From: Acidobacteriota bacterium | GTDB lineage: Bacteria; Acidobacteriota; Terriglobia; Acidiferrales; UBA7541 | Direction of reading: 5' to 3' | DNA length: 64,000 nt | Assembly: GCA_003223325.1 (NCBI GenBank) | Contig: QHYS01000023.1 | Location: 35,787 to 99,786 of the forward strand | Shown: piece after piece, positions 1 to 7,554 of the stretch | How positions within the stretch are numbered: the first letter of the stretch is position 1 | Layout of the letters: the number at the start of each line of letters is the position of its first letter | Notes under the pieces: generated by a model | Told to the model about the DNA's origin: nothing | Databases searched by the model: none | What the model saw: the letters and a program-made list of their open reading frames with translations, nothing else | Made by a program: the position numbers and the translations under genes

Positions 1-2
1 CG

Positions 3-209
3 CCGCTGGGTTATCGCCTGGCACGCGTGATGACAGACCTGAGCGGCGACTTCTACACGCTTGTGTTTGAAAGCGAATTTGCCAGCCTGGCCGACTACGA
101 AAAGGCACTCAAGAACATCTTGGCCGATAAAGGCTGGCAAGCGTCCTATGGGCGATTGCGCAAGATGATTCGTAGCGGTCGGCGCGAAATCTATACCGTC
201 GTGGATTAA
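3..209 (+). CDS. 3' end of an unrecognised gene (partial)
   Basis: The frame is open from base 3 to a TAA at 207, so this is the C-terminal 68 or so residues of a protein that starts before the window. A GTG-ATG pair at 27-32 could be read as a start, but no ribosome binding site precedes it and the frame stays open upstream. The visible part has alternating strand and helix character (YTLVFESEF, then a lysine-rich helix), which resembles the end of a small ferredoxin-like (NIPSNAP/ABM-type) fold. That family guess is weak and no function is assigned. Confidence 0.5.
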   Translation, partial: PLGYRLARVMTDLSGDFYTLVFESEFASLADYEKALKNILADKGWQASYGRLRKMIRSGRREIYTVVD

Positions 210-225
210 AGTAAAAAGTACCGGC

Positions 226-471
226 GTGGTTTGGAGAAATCGCCGTGGTCGTAGACGTATCATGCGGACGGCGAGTGGGCCCTTCCCCATGGAGACCACC
301 TATGAGTGGGAATCCGTGGACGCGAGGAGTACGCGGAGGATGCTGCGGTATCGGAGGAATCCCGCGGGCTTTTCGCGGCTGGCAGCTCCATTCATGGAAT
401 TTGCCATGCGCCGGGCAAACCGCAAGGACTTGGCGCGATTGAAGGGCATTCTGGAAACGCCGGGGCGATAG
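226..471 (+). pseudogene. C-terminal remnant of an SRPBCC (polyketide cyclase-like) protein
   Basis: The reading frame encodes about 70 residues resembling only the last third of an SRPBCC/polyketide-cyclase protein: a strand around GPFPMETTYEWE, then the family's C-terminal helix around GFSRLAAPFM and RRANRKDLARLK. The N-terminal two thirds that form the ligand cavity are absent upstream, where the previous gene ends at 209. Several positions that are usually Gly or Asn in relatives (from memory) are Arg, Asp or Tyr here, as expected of relaxed selection. It stops 3 bases before the monooxygenase start. Treated as a 5'-truncated gene; a short functional protein is less likely. Confidence 0.45.
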
Positions 472-474
472 CGA

Positions 475-1632
475 ATGACGGGGAAAAAGCTGACCTTTGC
501 GATTGTGGGCGCGGGCATCGGCGGGCTAACCGCCGCGTCCACGCTGCACCGCATCGGCATCGACGCGCAGGTCTACGAGCAGGCGGCGCGATTCGCGCGC
601 GTGGGCGCGGGCATTCAGATGATGCCCAATTCCATGAAGGTGCTGCGCAAGATCGGTGTCGAAGAACGCATGCGCCGCACGGCCTTCCAGCCTTATTCGC
701 ACCTCAACCGCGAATGGGATACCGGCGAAATCATGCGCGAGCTGCCCATGCCGGAAAGCCTCTTCGGCGCGCCCTACCTCTGCATGCACCGCGCCGACCT
801 GCACGACGCGCTCGTTTCGGTTCTGCCACCGGAGATTTTCCATCTGGACAAGAAACTTGCTGGGCTCGAGCACCGCGGCGCGGGCCGCGTGACACTTGTT
901 TTTGCCGACGGCACGCGCGCCGAGGCCGACGCCGTCATCGGCGCCGACGGCGTGCATTCATTGGTACGCGAGATCATCGTGGGACCCGATGAGCCGCTGC
1001 ACAAGGGACGCATCGCCTATCGCGCGGTCTTCTCCTCGGCGCTACTTAGCGGCTTCGATATCGGGCGTTCGCGGACGAAGTGGTGGGGAATCGACCGCCA
1101 CATTGTGATCTACTACGTCACCGCGGCGCGCAGCGAGCTTTATTTCGTCACCAGCGTGCCGGAGCCGGCTGGCTGGGTGACGCGGGAATCGTGGTCGGCC
1201 ACCGGAGATGTGCGGGAATTGCGCAAGGCCTACGAAGGCTTTCATCCCGACGTGACGCGCGTGCTCGAAGCCTGCCCGGATTGCCACAAATGGGCCATCC
1301 TCGAACGCGAGCCGCTCCCGCGCTGGAGCAGCGGACGCGTGGTGTTGCTGGGCGACGCCTGCCATCCCATGACGCCGTATATGGCGCAGGGTGGGGCGAC
1401 GGCCATCGAAGACGCGGCGATTCTGGCGCGCTGCCTTGAAGAAGTGGAAGGCGACGATATCGAGGGCGCTTTCCGACGCTATGAAGCGCACCGCAAGCCG
1501 CGCACTTCACGCATTCAGGCCATTTCCAGCGCCAATACATGGATGAAGGGCGGCAACGACGACACCACTTGGCTCTACGGCTACGACGCCTGGAATGTCC
1601 CGCTCACGCCGGCCGAACCCGTGACCGCATAA
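475..1632 (+). CDS. FAD-dependent aromatic monooxygenase, 6-hydroxynicotinate 3-monooxygenase (NicC)-like
   Basis: A 385-residue class A flavoprotein hydroxylase. It has the Rossmann GxGxxG at residues 12-17, the FAD/NADPH-binding DG motif (VIGADGVHS, 154-162) and the GD motif (GDACHP, 293-298). The region DRHIVIYYVT (207-216) and the C-terminal YGYD (368-371) resemble NicC, which performs decarboxylative hydroxylation of 6-hydroxynicotinate; salicylate hydroxylases are the wider relatives. Two positions that I recall as active-site histidines in NicC are Gln (GIQMMP) and Tyr (TPYMAQ) here, so the substrate may differ. It would act in the cytoplasm on an aromatic acid using NAD(P)H and O2. 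No other nic genes are adjacent, so the pathway is inferred only. Confidence 0.8.
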   Translation: MTGKKLTFAIVGAGIGGLTAASTLHRIGIDAQVYEQAARFARVGAGIQMMPNSMKVLRKIGVEERMRRTAFQPYSHLNREWDTGEIMRELPMPESLFGAPYLCMHRADLHDALVSVLPPEIFHLDKKLAGLEHRGAGRVTLVFADGTRAEADAVIGADGVHSLVREIIVGPDEPLHKGRIAYRAVFSSALLSGFDIGRSRTKWWGIDRHIVIYYVTAARSELYFVTSVPEPAGWVTRESWSATGDVRELRKAYEGFHPDVTRVLEACPDCHKWAILEREPLPRWSSGRVVLLGDACHPMTPYMAQGGATAIEDAAILARCLEEVEGDDIEGAFRRYEAHRKPRTSRIQAISSANTWMKGGNDDTTWLYGYDAWNVPLTPAEPVTA

Positions 1633-1737
1633 GGCCAAGGCGCTTCGACGTATGCCGGCTTCCCGGCACACGCCTCTTGAACGCGAGCGCTCGCGCGGTA
1701 TAACGCGGTAAAAGAAGTTACGTTTGCTGGCGTGGAA
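1633..1737. other. Convergent intergenic region
   Basis: The gap lies between the ends of the convergent monooxygenase and REC-PilZ genes. It holds a short inverted repeat (GCCGGCTTCCCGGC, about 1653-1666) and a palindromic GAGCGCTC inside CGAGCGCTCGCG. Neither is followed by a T-tract on either strand, so termination is not proven. Confidence 0.35.
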
Positions 1738-2415
1738 TCACGCGGCGATGAGTGGCAGTAGGAAATCCTGCAGCCGGGCGCTGTCGCTCAGAGACAGTCC
1801 GTCGAATTGAATCCCCATTTGGTCTTCGCTCACCGTCCGCATCACTGACCCGTAGCCCACGATTGGCGCTAGCGGAGCCAAAAACAAATTGATCTTCACC
1901 GACGATCCGCAGGGGAAGACACGCCGCGCGCGAACCAACGCGCCGTTGAGGCTCAGGTCGATGGTTGCGGCCTCAACCTCGTGGTCGCCGCTCTTGACTA
2001 GCGCCTTCACCTTCACCACCACGCGCCGGAAACGGCGGATCTCGTTTTCGATAGCTCCTTGCGTAACCCGCACCAGGCGCAGCAGGCGCGCCCGATCGAT
2101 CGGCTTATAGACTACGAAGCTGGCCCCGGCCGCAAATCCCTCCGTCAGAAAGCCTGCATATTTTGGGGTGGTGATCATGACGATGGGAGTTCTGTTGTTA
2201 TATCCGGAGCCGCGAATTTTTCGCGTGAGGTCGATTCCGTCAGAGACAGGTGAACTGGAATCGACGAAAACAACGTCGAACTTCCGCGCACGAACGTAAT
2301 CGGCTGCTTCCGGTCCCCGCGCCAGCGTCACCGAATCCAGCCCCTCGGATTTTAGGACCTCCTGGAGGATCTCGCCCATGGGCGGCTCGCCATCCACAAT
2401 CAGGGCGGATTTCAT
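1738..2415 (-). CDS. Response regulator with C-terminal PilZ domain
   Basis: Residues 1-115 form a receiver domain: acidic residues D8 and E10, phosphoacceptor Asp52 (VFVDSSSP), T82 and the conserved Lys104 (VYKP). Residues about 125-220 form a PilZ domain with RRFRR (127-131) and DLSLNG (153-158), the two motifs that bind cyclic di-GMP in this family. The protein probably couples phosphorylation from an unknown histidine kinase to c-di-GMP sensing. The DNA-binding output domain of classical regulators is absent. The start ATG overlaps the stop of the upstream PilZ gene by 4 bases (ATGA), so the pair is translationally coupled. No kinase gene is adjacent. Confidence 0.85.
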   Translation of the reverse strand: MKSALIVDGEPPMGEILQEVLKSEGLDSVTLARGPEAADYVRARKFDVVFVDSSSPVSDGIDLTRKIRGSGYNNRTPIVMITTPKYAGFLTEGFAAGASFVVYKPIDRARLLRLVRVTQGAIENEIRRFRRVVVKVKALVKSGDHEVEAATIDLSLNGALVRARRVFPCGSSVKINLFLAPLAPIVGYGSVMRTVSEDQMGIQFDGLSLSDSARLQDFLLPLIAA

Positions 2416-2804
2416 CGGCTTGCTCCGCCGCCGATAAGCAGGCGAACGCTCGTGGCACTGACTTTAGCAACGGGGCCGCCGCGCTGCGGCGTCGTGGCCT
2501 CATAGTAATGAAACTCCACCCCCACGCCGTACATGCCAGGCTCGCTACCCGCCTCCACGTGCACGACGTGCCCGGTGATGCGCCATTCCGGAACGCGCCA
2601 GCCGGTGATCATTTCCGGCATGCGCAGACGCACCTCCAAGACGGCGCCAATGCGCGGCGGGGCGTCCGTTTCCATGCGCACGCCGCGCGAGGAGACGTCC
2701 AGCGTCTCGGCGGCACACTCGGGTTCAGAGGATTTGGCTAACTGAAAATGCAGCGGAATGGCGATGCGGAAACGCGGTGCGGCGCGACGATCGCATGCTT
2801 GCAT
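2412..2804 (-). CDS. Single-domain PilZ protein
   Basis: About 130 residues consisting of one PilZ domain. The N-terminal RRAAPRFRI supplies the arginine cluster and TLDVSSRGVRM supplies the D/N-x-S-x-x-G motif, both associated with c-di-GMP binding. The chosen start (ATG at 2804) follows a purine-rich AGGGGGG at about 9 bases; an ATG at 2831 would add nine residues but has no better ribosome site. It forms an operon with the REC-PilZ gene through an ATGA overlap. Role inferred: a c-di-GMP effector, perhaps in motility, attachment or polysaccharide secretion. Its partner is unknown. Confidence 0.8.
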   Translation of the reverse strand: MQACDRRAAPRFRIAIPLHFQLAKSSEPECAAETLDVSSRGVRMETDAPPRIGAVLEVRLRMPEMITGWRVPEWRITGHVVHVEAGSEPGMYGVGVEFHYYEATTPQRGGPVAKVSATSVRLLIGGGASR

Positions 2805-3115
2805 GGACAAAATCCCCCCCTGTATGGGCATCCGGAAGGGGTACAGCGTTCACCTGCCCGCGAGAACAGGTACTAATAGTACCATGACTGTCTGCAAGGG
2901 CTAACACAATTTTGTACGGTCGTAGTATCCAAGGCGTCATTAGCGATAGGACGGCCCGATTGGCACGATTTGAGGTGCCAGGCCACAGTGGTGCGCTAGC
3001 CAGCGGGCATTCGCTAGGGTCGATGTCATGCGGCAAAGGCGCCGATATCCTTGCCGCGTAAGATAAAAGTAAGTACTCTCGTATGTAAATTCTAGAGTTG
3101 AGAGAGGAAGAGCCG
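2805..3115. other. Divergent intergenic region with a perfect palindrome
   Basis: The gap lies between the divergent PilZ operon and the NMT1-like gene and must hold both promoters. A perfect inverted repeat GGTACT-AAT-AGTACC lies at 2869-2883. AT-rich sequence at about 3055-3100 precedes the downstream gene, but no confident -35/-10 pair was identified. No small gene was supported. Confidence 0.4.
2869..2883. promoter_or_regulatory. Candidate operator palindrome
   Basis: Perfect 6-bp arms GGTACT and AGTACC separated by AAT. It lies 65 bases upstream of the chosen PilZ start and about 230 bases upstream of the NMT1-like gene. The position suits a dimeric repressor, but no regulator gene is adjacent and a 6-bp palindrome can arise by chance. 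Confidence 0.25.
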
Positions 3116-4036
3116 ATGAGTACTGCAACCGAGGCGCTCAAGAAAGTTCGTGTTTCGATGATGAATGCCATTCACGATCTCCCCGTACTCGTGGCTCGGG
3201 ATGAGGGCTTTTTCAGAGATGAGGGGCTGGATGTGGAGATTCTCAAGACGCCCGGCACGGCTCAGCGGCGAGCCGATCATCAGGCTCTGCGAGACAATAT
3301 TTTTCAGCGCACCATGGAGTCCCTCTACGATAAAGGCGCCTGCGATCAGTTTCGCATGTGCGAATGGGGAGTGATGAAGCGCGCGGTCGAATCCAATGTG
3401 ACTCCCGGGCACCGCCCAGCCAAGATCGTGGCGTTGGGCTCCGCGATGTCCACCTTCGCCATTGTGTCCGATCATCGATTGGGCATTTACGAACCGGAGC
3501 AATTGAAGAACAAAGCCGTGGCCGTCAGCCCTTACAACGGCTCGCATTTCACCATGTTGAAGATGCTCGATGGATTCTTGAAGCGCGAACAGATCAAGTG
3601 GACGAACGCCGGAACTCACGAGGAGCGGCTGGAGGCTTTGAGCAAAGGCCAGGTCGAGGCCGTCAGTTTGATGGAGCCCTGGATCAGCGTGGCCGAGAAG
3701 CGCGGGCACACCGTGCTCGTCGAGTCCCACTCGACAAGGAGCGAAGCCGCCGGGGATGAGCTGGATGGCCCAACGCTGCGAAGGATGTTCGATGCCGAGG
3801 CCCAGGCCGCTGAGGTGATCCGAAAGAATCCCGCGAAGTATGCACATTACCTGCTCGACGAGGCTGGTGGCGAACTCGAACCCGGCGATCTCAAGCTGTC
3901 GCGCATACTCAATGCTCCGCCGCAGCCTTACACGCGGGAACGGTTCGACCACACTTACCAGTGGACGCTCGGATGGGGTTTGACGGAACCTGGCGCCACC
4001 TACGAGAACACAGTCGACAATCGCGCCTGGGCGTAG
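3116..4036 (+). CDS. NMT1/THI5-like substrate-binding-fold protein without signal peptide
   Basis: About 306 residues with the periplasmic-binding-protein type II fold of the NMT1/THI5 family. Recognisable parts are the N-terminal VLVARDEGFFRDEGLDVE, the hinge region around ALGSAMSTFAIVSD and the SPYNGSH ligand loop. ATG 3116 is preferred because GAGAGGAAGAG lies 6 bases upstream. No signal peptide or lipobox is present and no ABC permease or ATPase gene is nearby, so a role as a transport binding protein is doubtful. Some members of this fold are enzymes, for example pyrimidine synthases and, as I recall, 4,5-dihydroxyphthalate decarboxylase. A cytoplasmic role on an aromatic or heterocyclic acid would fit the neighbourhood but is inference. 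Confidence 0.7.
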   Translation: MSTATEALKKVRVSMMNAIHDLPVLVARDEGFFRDEGLDVEILKTPGTAQRRADHQALRDNIFQRTMESLYDKGACDQFRMCEWGVMKRAVESNVTPGHRPAKIVALGSAMSTFAIVSDHRLGIYEPEQLKNKAVAVSPYNGSHFTMLKMLDGFLKREQIKWTNAGTHEERLEALSKGQVEAVSLMEPWISVAEKRGHTVLVESHSTRSEAAGDELDGPTLRRMFDAEAQAAEVIRKNPAKYAHYLLDEAGGELEPGDLKLSRILNAPPQPYTRERFDHTYQWTLGWGLTEPGATYENTVDNRAWA

Positions 4037-4129
4037 AGCCGCTGGCGCGAAGAGAACGCAAATAGAATCAACCCTGAGAGGGCGCGGCTGTCACGCTCGC
4101 CGAACTCAAATCATTTTGTATGGCCTGCT

Positions 4130-5143
4130 CTACGGACCGACCAAGTGCTCGAGGTCTTGGTTATTCTCGTTGCAAATCCATTCCTGAACATCTTCGCCCG
4201 GCGCCAAATCCGTGATGGTTTTTATCGTCCAAGGCTTCGCAAAGGTTCCCGGATCGTCAAAGGTGATTTCGCTCTCCAGGTGCCCGAGATCGAGCCGGCG
4301 GAGCCGCGTCGTGAGGTGAAGCATTTCCGTGTGCGGCGTAACCATCGAGGGTATGTCCGCAAGCCAGCTCTTGTCGTTAAAACCTATGGTATCCACTACG
4401 AGCGTGTCACCGTCCCACACGCCGACGGAATGTCCGGTCCACGTCGGGTCCATATCTTTCGGGTGGGCTCGCCCATCCAGAAAAATCTGGCGATAACCGG
4501 GGACATCCTGTTCCTGAATGATCACCACAAGTCCCGGCTTCTGAATCACCTGATTCACGCCGAAGCGGGCGAATAGCGTGGTGGAGTCGGGCAGACAACG
4601 TCCGCGAGGTATCTCTTTCGCGTTGTTGGCGGCGCGCTCTTTCATTAAAGCCGCTGCCCAGGGCAGCACGACGGGCGCTCCGCCATCGATGATCCTGGGA
4701 TTCCACCAGACCCCTGAAAAGTCCGGCTTGCCCTCGGGCGTACGCGGCGTCGGCCCTTTCGGCGTGGTGTGTGTAGCGTTGAGGCCGGCGAAGTAGCCGC
4801 GATCTTCGCCCAGCGTATTCAACGATGCATCCACGACGTGGATATCCAGGCGTGCTCTTTGTCCCTCCCGGACCTCGACGGTTTGCGCGCGGAACCTCAG
4901 CCCGAGCTGAGGAATAGAAACTTCGTAGCTGCCTGCCGGCAGCCGCTCGAATGCATAGGCGCCCGCCGCCGAACTCCTGGCCTTGAACGTGGCGCCGCTT
5001 TTCAGGTCTTTGGCTTGAAGTCCTGCACCGGAAACCACGGCACCGTCCTGGTCCGTAACTATGCCTGCAATAAGCCCTCCTTTGTCTTGTGCCCGCGCCA
5101 TGAGGGCAATCAGCAAGCAAGTGACCAGTGATAGCAGTCGCAT
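4130..5143 (-). CDS. Exported protein with carboxypeptidase-regulatory-like domain
   Basis: About 337 residues: a signal peptide (MRLLSLVTCLLIALMARA), a carboxypeptidase-regulatory-like beta-sandwich (about 25-105, GIVTDQDGAVVSGAG and YAFERLPAGSYEV), then a domain of about 200 residues widespread in acidobacteria (PDFSGVWWNPR, GHSVGVWDGDTLVVDT, RRLDLGHLE). I know that second domain only as an uncharacterised family. The start at 5143 is chosen because the signal peptide begins there and GAGAAG precedes it; upstream in-frame sequence is not export-like. It probably acts in the periplasm or at the surface. It is monocistronic and divergent from the CapA-like gene. Confidence 0.7.
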   Translation of the reverse strand: MRLLSLVTCLLIALMARAQDKGGLIAGIVTDQDGAVVSGAGLQAKDLKSGATFKARSSAAGAYAFERLPAGSYEVSIPQLGLRFRAQTVEVREGQRARLDIHVVDASLNTLGEDRGYFAGLNATHTTPKGPTPRTPEGKPDFSGVWWNPRIIDGGAPVVLPWAAALMKERAANNAKEIPRGRCLPDSTTLFARFGVNQVIQKPGLVVIIQEQDVPGYRQIFLDGRAHPKDMDPTWTGHSVGVWDGDTLVVDTIGFNDKSWLADIPSMVTPHTEMLHLTTRLRRLDLGHLESEITFDDPGTFAKPWTIKTITDLAPGEDVQEWICNENNQDLEHLVGP

Positions 5144-5489
5144 CGCCGCTTCTCTATGGTGATGAGTCGCCTTGCGCAGTGCGGCGTCTCCTGTCCCAGT
5201 CCTCTTCTCGCAGCTTAAAAGTTTCATGATATGGGCGAGCACCTGCCGGCAGGGAAGTGGCTACCGCTGCGAGTCTACACCGACGCGCACCGCAGTCAAC
5301 GGCGAACAATCCTATCGCACAGGGCGATCACTTCCTCAGCATCATCGTGCCCGTGATCATGGCGTCAACTGCCCCTCGGCATAACCGGCCTTGTGTTTGC
5401 GTTTCGCTTGAGATAACTTCTTAACCCGCCCGAAGGTTGCCCCCAAAGCGGAGAACAGTTTCGAGTCTCGCAACGTAGAGGAGACGCAC
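5144..5489. other. Divergent intergenic region, no gene seen
   Basis: 346 bases between two divergent exported-protein genes. Open frames here lack ribosome sites and coding character. It presumably holds the promoters of both genes; no convincing promoter pair or RNA structure was recognised. Confidence 0.4.
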
Positions 5490-6722
5490 ATGGCAACGGT
5501 ATTCAAATGTGGTCGGATCGTGCTGCCAGCAACCTGTCTCGCCCTTCTATTCGCCATTGGAGCTGCCGTCTGGCCGCAGTCGCAAACATTCAGCTTCACG
5601 GTGGCCGGACAATCGATGATTCGCTCCGATTTCCGTGTTCACACGCCCAATGAGGTCACGACGATATCGCCTTTACTCAAGGGCGACGTGATCTTTACGA
5701 ACTTCGAAGCGACGGTCGTGGAGAAAGGTCAGTCGCTCCAGGACGGGAGGTTCCTCTCCCCACCCGAAGCGCTCGACGCGCTGAAGGCCTTAGGCTTCAA
5801 TCTGCTAGCTCTGTCCGATAATCATTCGTTTGATCTGAAGGTTTCGGGCATTCAGAACACGCTTCGCGAAGTGAAAAGCCGCAACATCGTTCATGCTGGG
5901 ATCGGGAACAACCTGGAAGAAGCGACCGCGCCGGGTTATCTCAAGACGCAGAAAGGCACGGTGGCCCTCGTAGCGATGGCATCAGGCCTGATTGCGGAGG
6001 GAGGATCGGCCACAACAACTCGGCCCGGCGTGAATGAGTTGCGCATCGAAGCCGGGGGCAAGCCGAACGAATCCACGACTCTGCTCCCTGCCGAGCCCGG
6101 GAACGAGCCGAACACCGAGGACAAACAGCGCATTCTTGGGAGCATCCGGGAGGCCCGCCAACATGCAGACTTCGTTGTCGTCTATGAACACAACCACGTC
6201 TTCCTGAATCGGCCCTTTGGGGCACTCTTCGGCGAAGAGCTGCCGGAGCGGTTAGCTCCAGCGGATTGGCTCAAGAAGTGGACGCACGAAGAAATTGATG
6301 CCGGCGCGGATATCATCGTGATGCACGGCGCGCCGCTCATCCACGGCGTGGAGATCTATCGTAACCGGCCGATCTTTTACGATCTGGGCAACTTCATCTT
6401 TAATGTGCCGCCGACAAATGTACAGCTTGACGAACCCATCAACTGGGAAAGCGTGGTTGCGCATGTCGAGTTCCAGGGGAAAAATCTGCAATCGGTTGCG
6501 TTCCAGCCCATCGCGATGAATAAGATTGGCCAGGGCGAGCCCGACCTGCATGACGAGCACACCAATAACCTCTTCCTCCAGACTCGCGGCTTGCCAAAGC
6601 CCGCGACCGGTGATCAAGCACGTTATATCCTTGAGCGGCTGGCGGACGCTTCACGGCCTTTCGGCACAAAACTCGAGGTGAAGGGCGATACCGCGGAGAT
6701 CAATCTGAGGGGTCGCAGTTAA
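5490..6722 (+). CDS. CapA-family (poly-gamma-glutamate synthesis type) metallophosphatase-like protein
   Basis: 410 residues. An N-terminal hydrophobic signal/anchor (about 10-32) is followed by the CapA calcineurin-like fold. Motifs include GDVIFTNFEATV (about residues 65-76), LALSDNHSFD (with the family's DNH), VVVYEHNHV and IIVMHGAPLIHGVEIY, the conserved metal-site strands. GGAGACGC lies just before the ATG and supports the start. CapA takes part in poly-gamma-glutamate export, but related proteins occur in many bacteria without that polymer, and no capB/capC is near. Likely a periplasmic hydrolase of unknown substrate. Confidence 0.8.
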   Translation: MATVFKCGRIVLPATCLALLFAIGAAVWPQSQTFSFTVAGQSMIRSDFRVHTPNEVTTISPLLKGDVIFTNFEATVVEKGQSLQDGRFLSPPEALDALKALGFNLLALSDNHSFDLKVSGIQNTLREVKSRNIVHAGIGNNLEEATAPGYLKTQKGTVALVAMASGLIAEGGSATTTRPGVNELRIEAGGKPNESTTLLPAEPGNEPNTEDKQRILGSIREARQHADFVVVYEHNHVFLNRPFGALFGEELPERLAPADWLKKWTHEEIDAGADIIVMHGAPLIHGVEIYRNRPIFYDLGNFIFNVPPTNVQLDEPINWESVVAHVEFQGKNLQSVAFQPIAMNKIGQGEPDLHDEHTNNLFLQTRGLPKPATGDQARYILERLADASRPFGTKLEVKGDTAEINLRGRS

Positions 6723-6764
6723 GTCGGACTTGGCATGCCTGGCATTGGCATTTTTGCCTGTGTA

Positions 6765-6828
6765 GTTGCTGTCATCCCGAGCGAGTCCGTCTCCGGGCGA
6801 GTCGGAATCTCTCCTGAGCTTGCGGGTA
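6765..6828. repeat. Degenerate copy of dispersed TCATCCCGAGCG repeat
   Basis: GTCATCCCGAGCGAGTCC is followed by GGAATCTCTCCTGAG. The same layout (GTCAT-CCCGAGC near one end, a GGAATCT or GGGATCT core) recurs in other gaps at about 7492, 22556, 42602, 47600, 48626, 53670 and 59600. Confidence 0.5.
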
Positions 6829-6942
6829 ATTTTGCGTGCGGCTCCCTAAACACCAGTAAATCTCCAGCTTCAGCGAAATCATTGGACTAAAGGCCACGAA
6901 TGAGGAACGCTTACAGCCAAGAGAACTCTCGGGAGGCATTCC

Positions 6943-7485
6943 ATGACTCGATTGGGTTTTTACCTGCGTGCAGGAGCGTTTTTTCTCGTCGGGGTTGCGG
7001 TCGGCACGCTCCTCATGCAGCGGACTGCCGCGCAAGAGAAGAGCGCGAATAATGGGCTCAAGCTGCTCGTGGTGGGAATTGCGGTCAAGGATTATCCAGA
7101 ATCGCAAAATTTCTACGAGAAGATGATGGGCTTCAAGACCGCTTTCAAGTTCAGCCCAGACGGCAAGCGGACTACGACCTATTACCAGATAGGTCGTGAC
7201 TCCTTCCTGGAAATGCAGTCGGCCAGCCCCGAGATGCCTGAGGGTTTGTCCCACGTCCACCTGTTGACGGATAACCTGAACGGCACCGTGGCGCGGCTTC
7301 AGCGGGCCGGCATGCCATCGTCGGCGCGCACCGCGACAACGCCCGGCACGGTCACGGAAATTGGCATGGTTCAGCCAGCGAATGTAAGGAGCGCGAACGT
7401 CTTCGATCCCAACGGCATTCGCATCGAACTAAACGAATGGCTTCCCGATTCACTCACAAAGAAAGCCGCAGAATCCTGGAAGTGA
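6943..7485 (+). CDS. Exported VOC (glyoxalase/bleomycin-resistance fold) protein
   Basis: 180 residues. An N-terminal signal or membrane anchor (LRAGAFFLVGVAVGTLLM, about 7-24) precedes one VOC domain (about 40-165): betaalphabeta repeats with FYEKMMGFKT, a strand FLEMQSA and the C-terminal metal-ligand strand region FDPNGIRIELNEW (E in IELNEW). Ribosome site GGGAGGC is about 7 bases before ATG. The VOC fold serves metal-dependent lyases, isomerases and dioxygenases; export is unusual and the substrate cannot be told. Monocistronic, flanked by dispersed repeats on both sides. Confidence 0.75.
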   Translation: MTRLGFYLRAGAFFLVGVAVGTLLMQRTAAQEKSANNGLKLLVVGIAVKDYPESQNFYEKMMGFKTAFKFSPDGKRTTTYYQIGRDSFLEMQSASPEMPEGLSHVHLLTDNLNGTVARLQRAGMPSSARTATTPGTVTEIGMVQPANVRSANVFDPNGIRIELNEWLPDSLTKKAAESWK

Positions 7486-7489
7486 CCAG

Positions 7490-7548
7490 CATGGTCATCC
7501 CGAACCAATCCGACTGGGGCGGATGAGTGAGGGATCTCTCCTGAGGTC
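7490..7548. repeat. Dispersed TCATCCCGA repeat copy
   Basis: GGTCATCCCGAACCAATCC and then GAGGGATCTCTCCTGAGG, matching the family described for 6765-6828. It sits directly after the VOC gene stop, so both flanks of that gene carry a copy. Confidence 0.5.
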
Positions 7549-7554
7549 TTGCAC

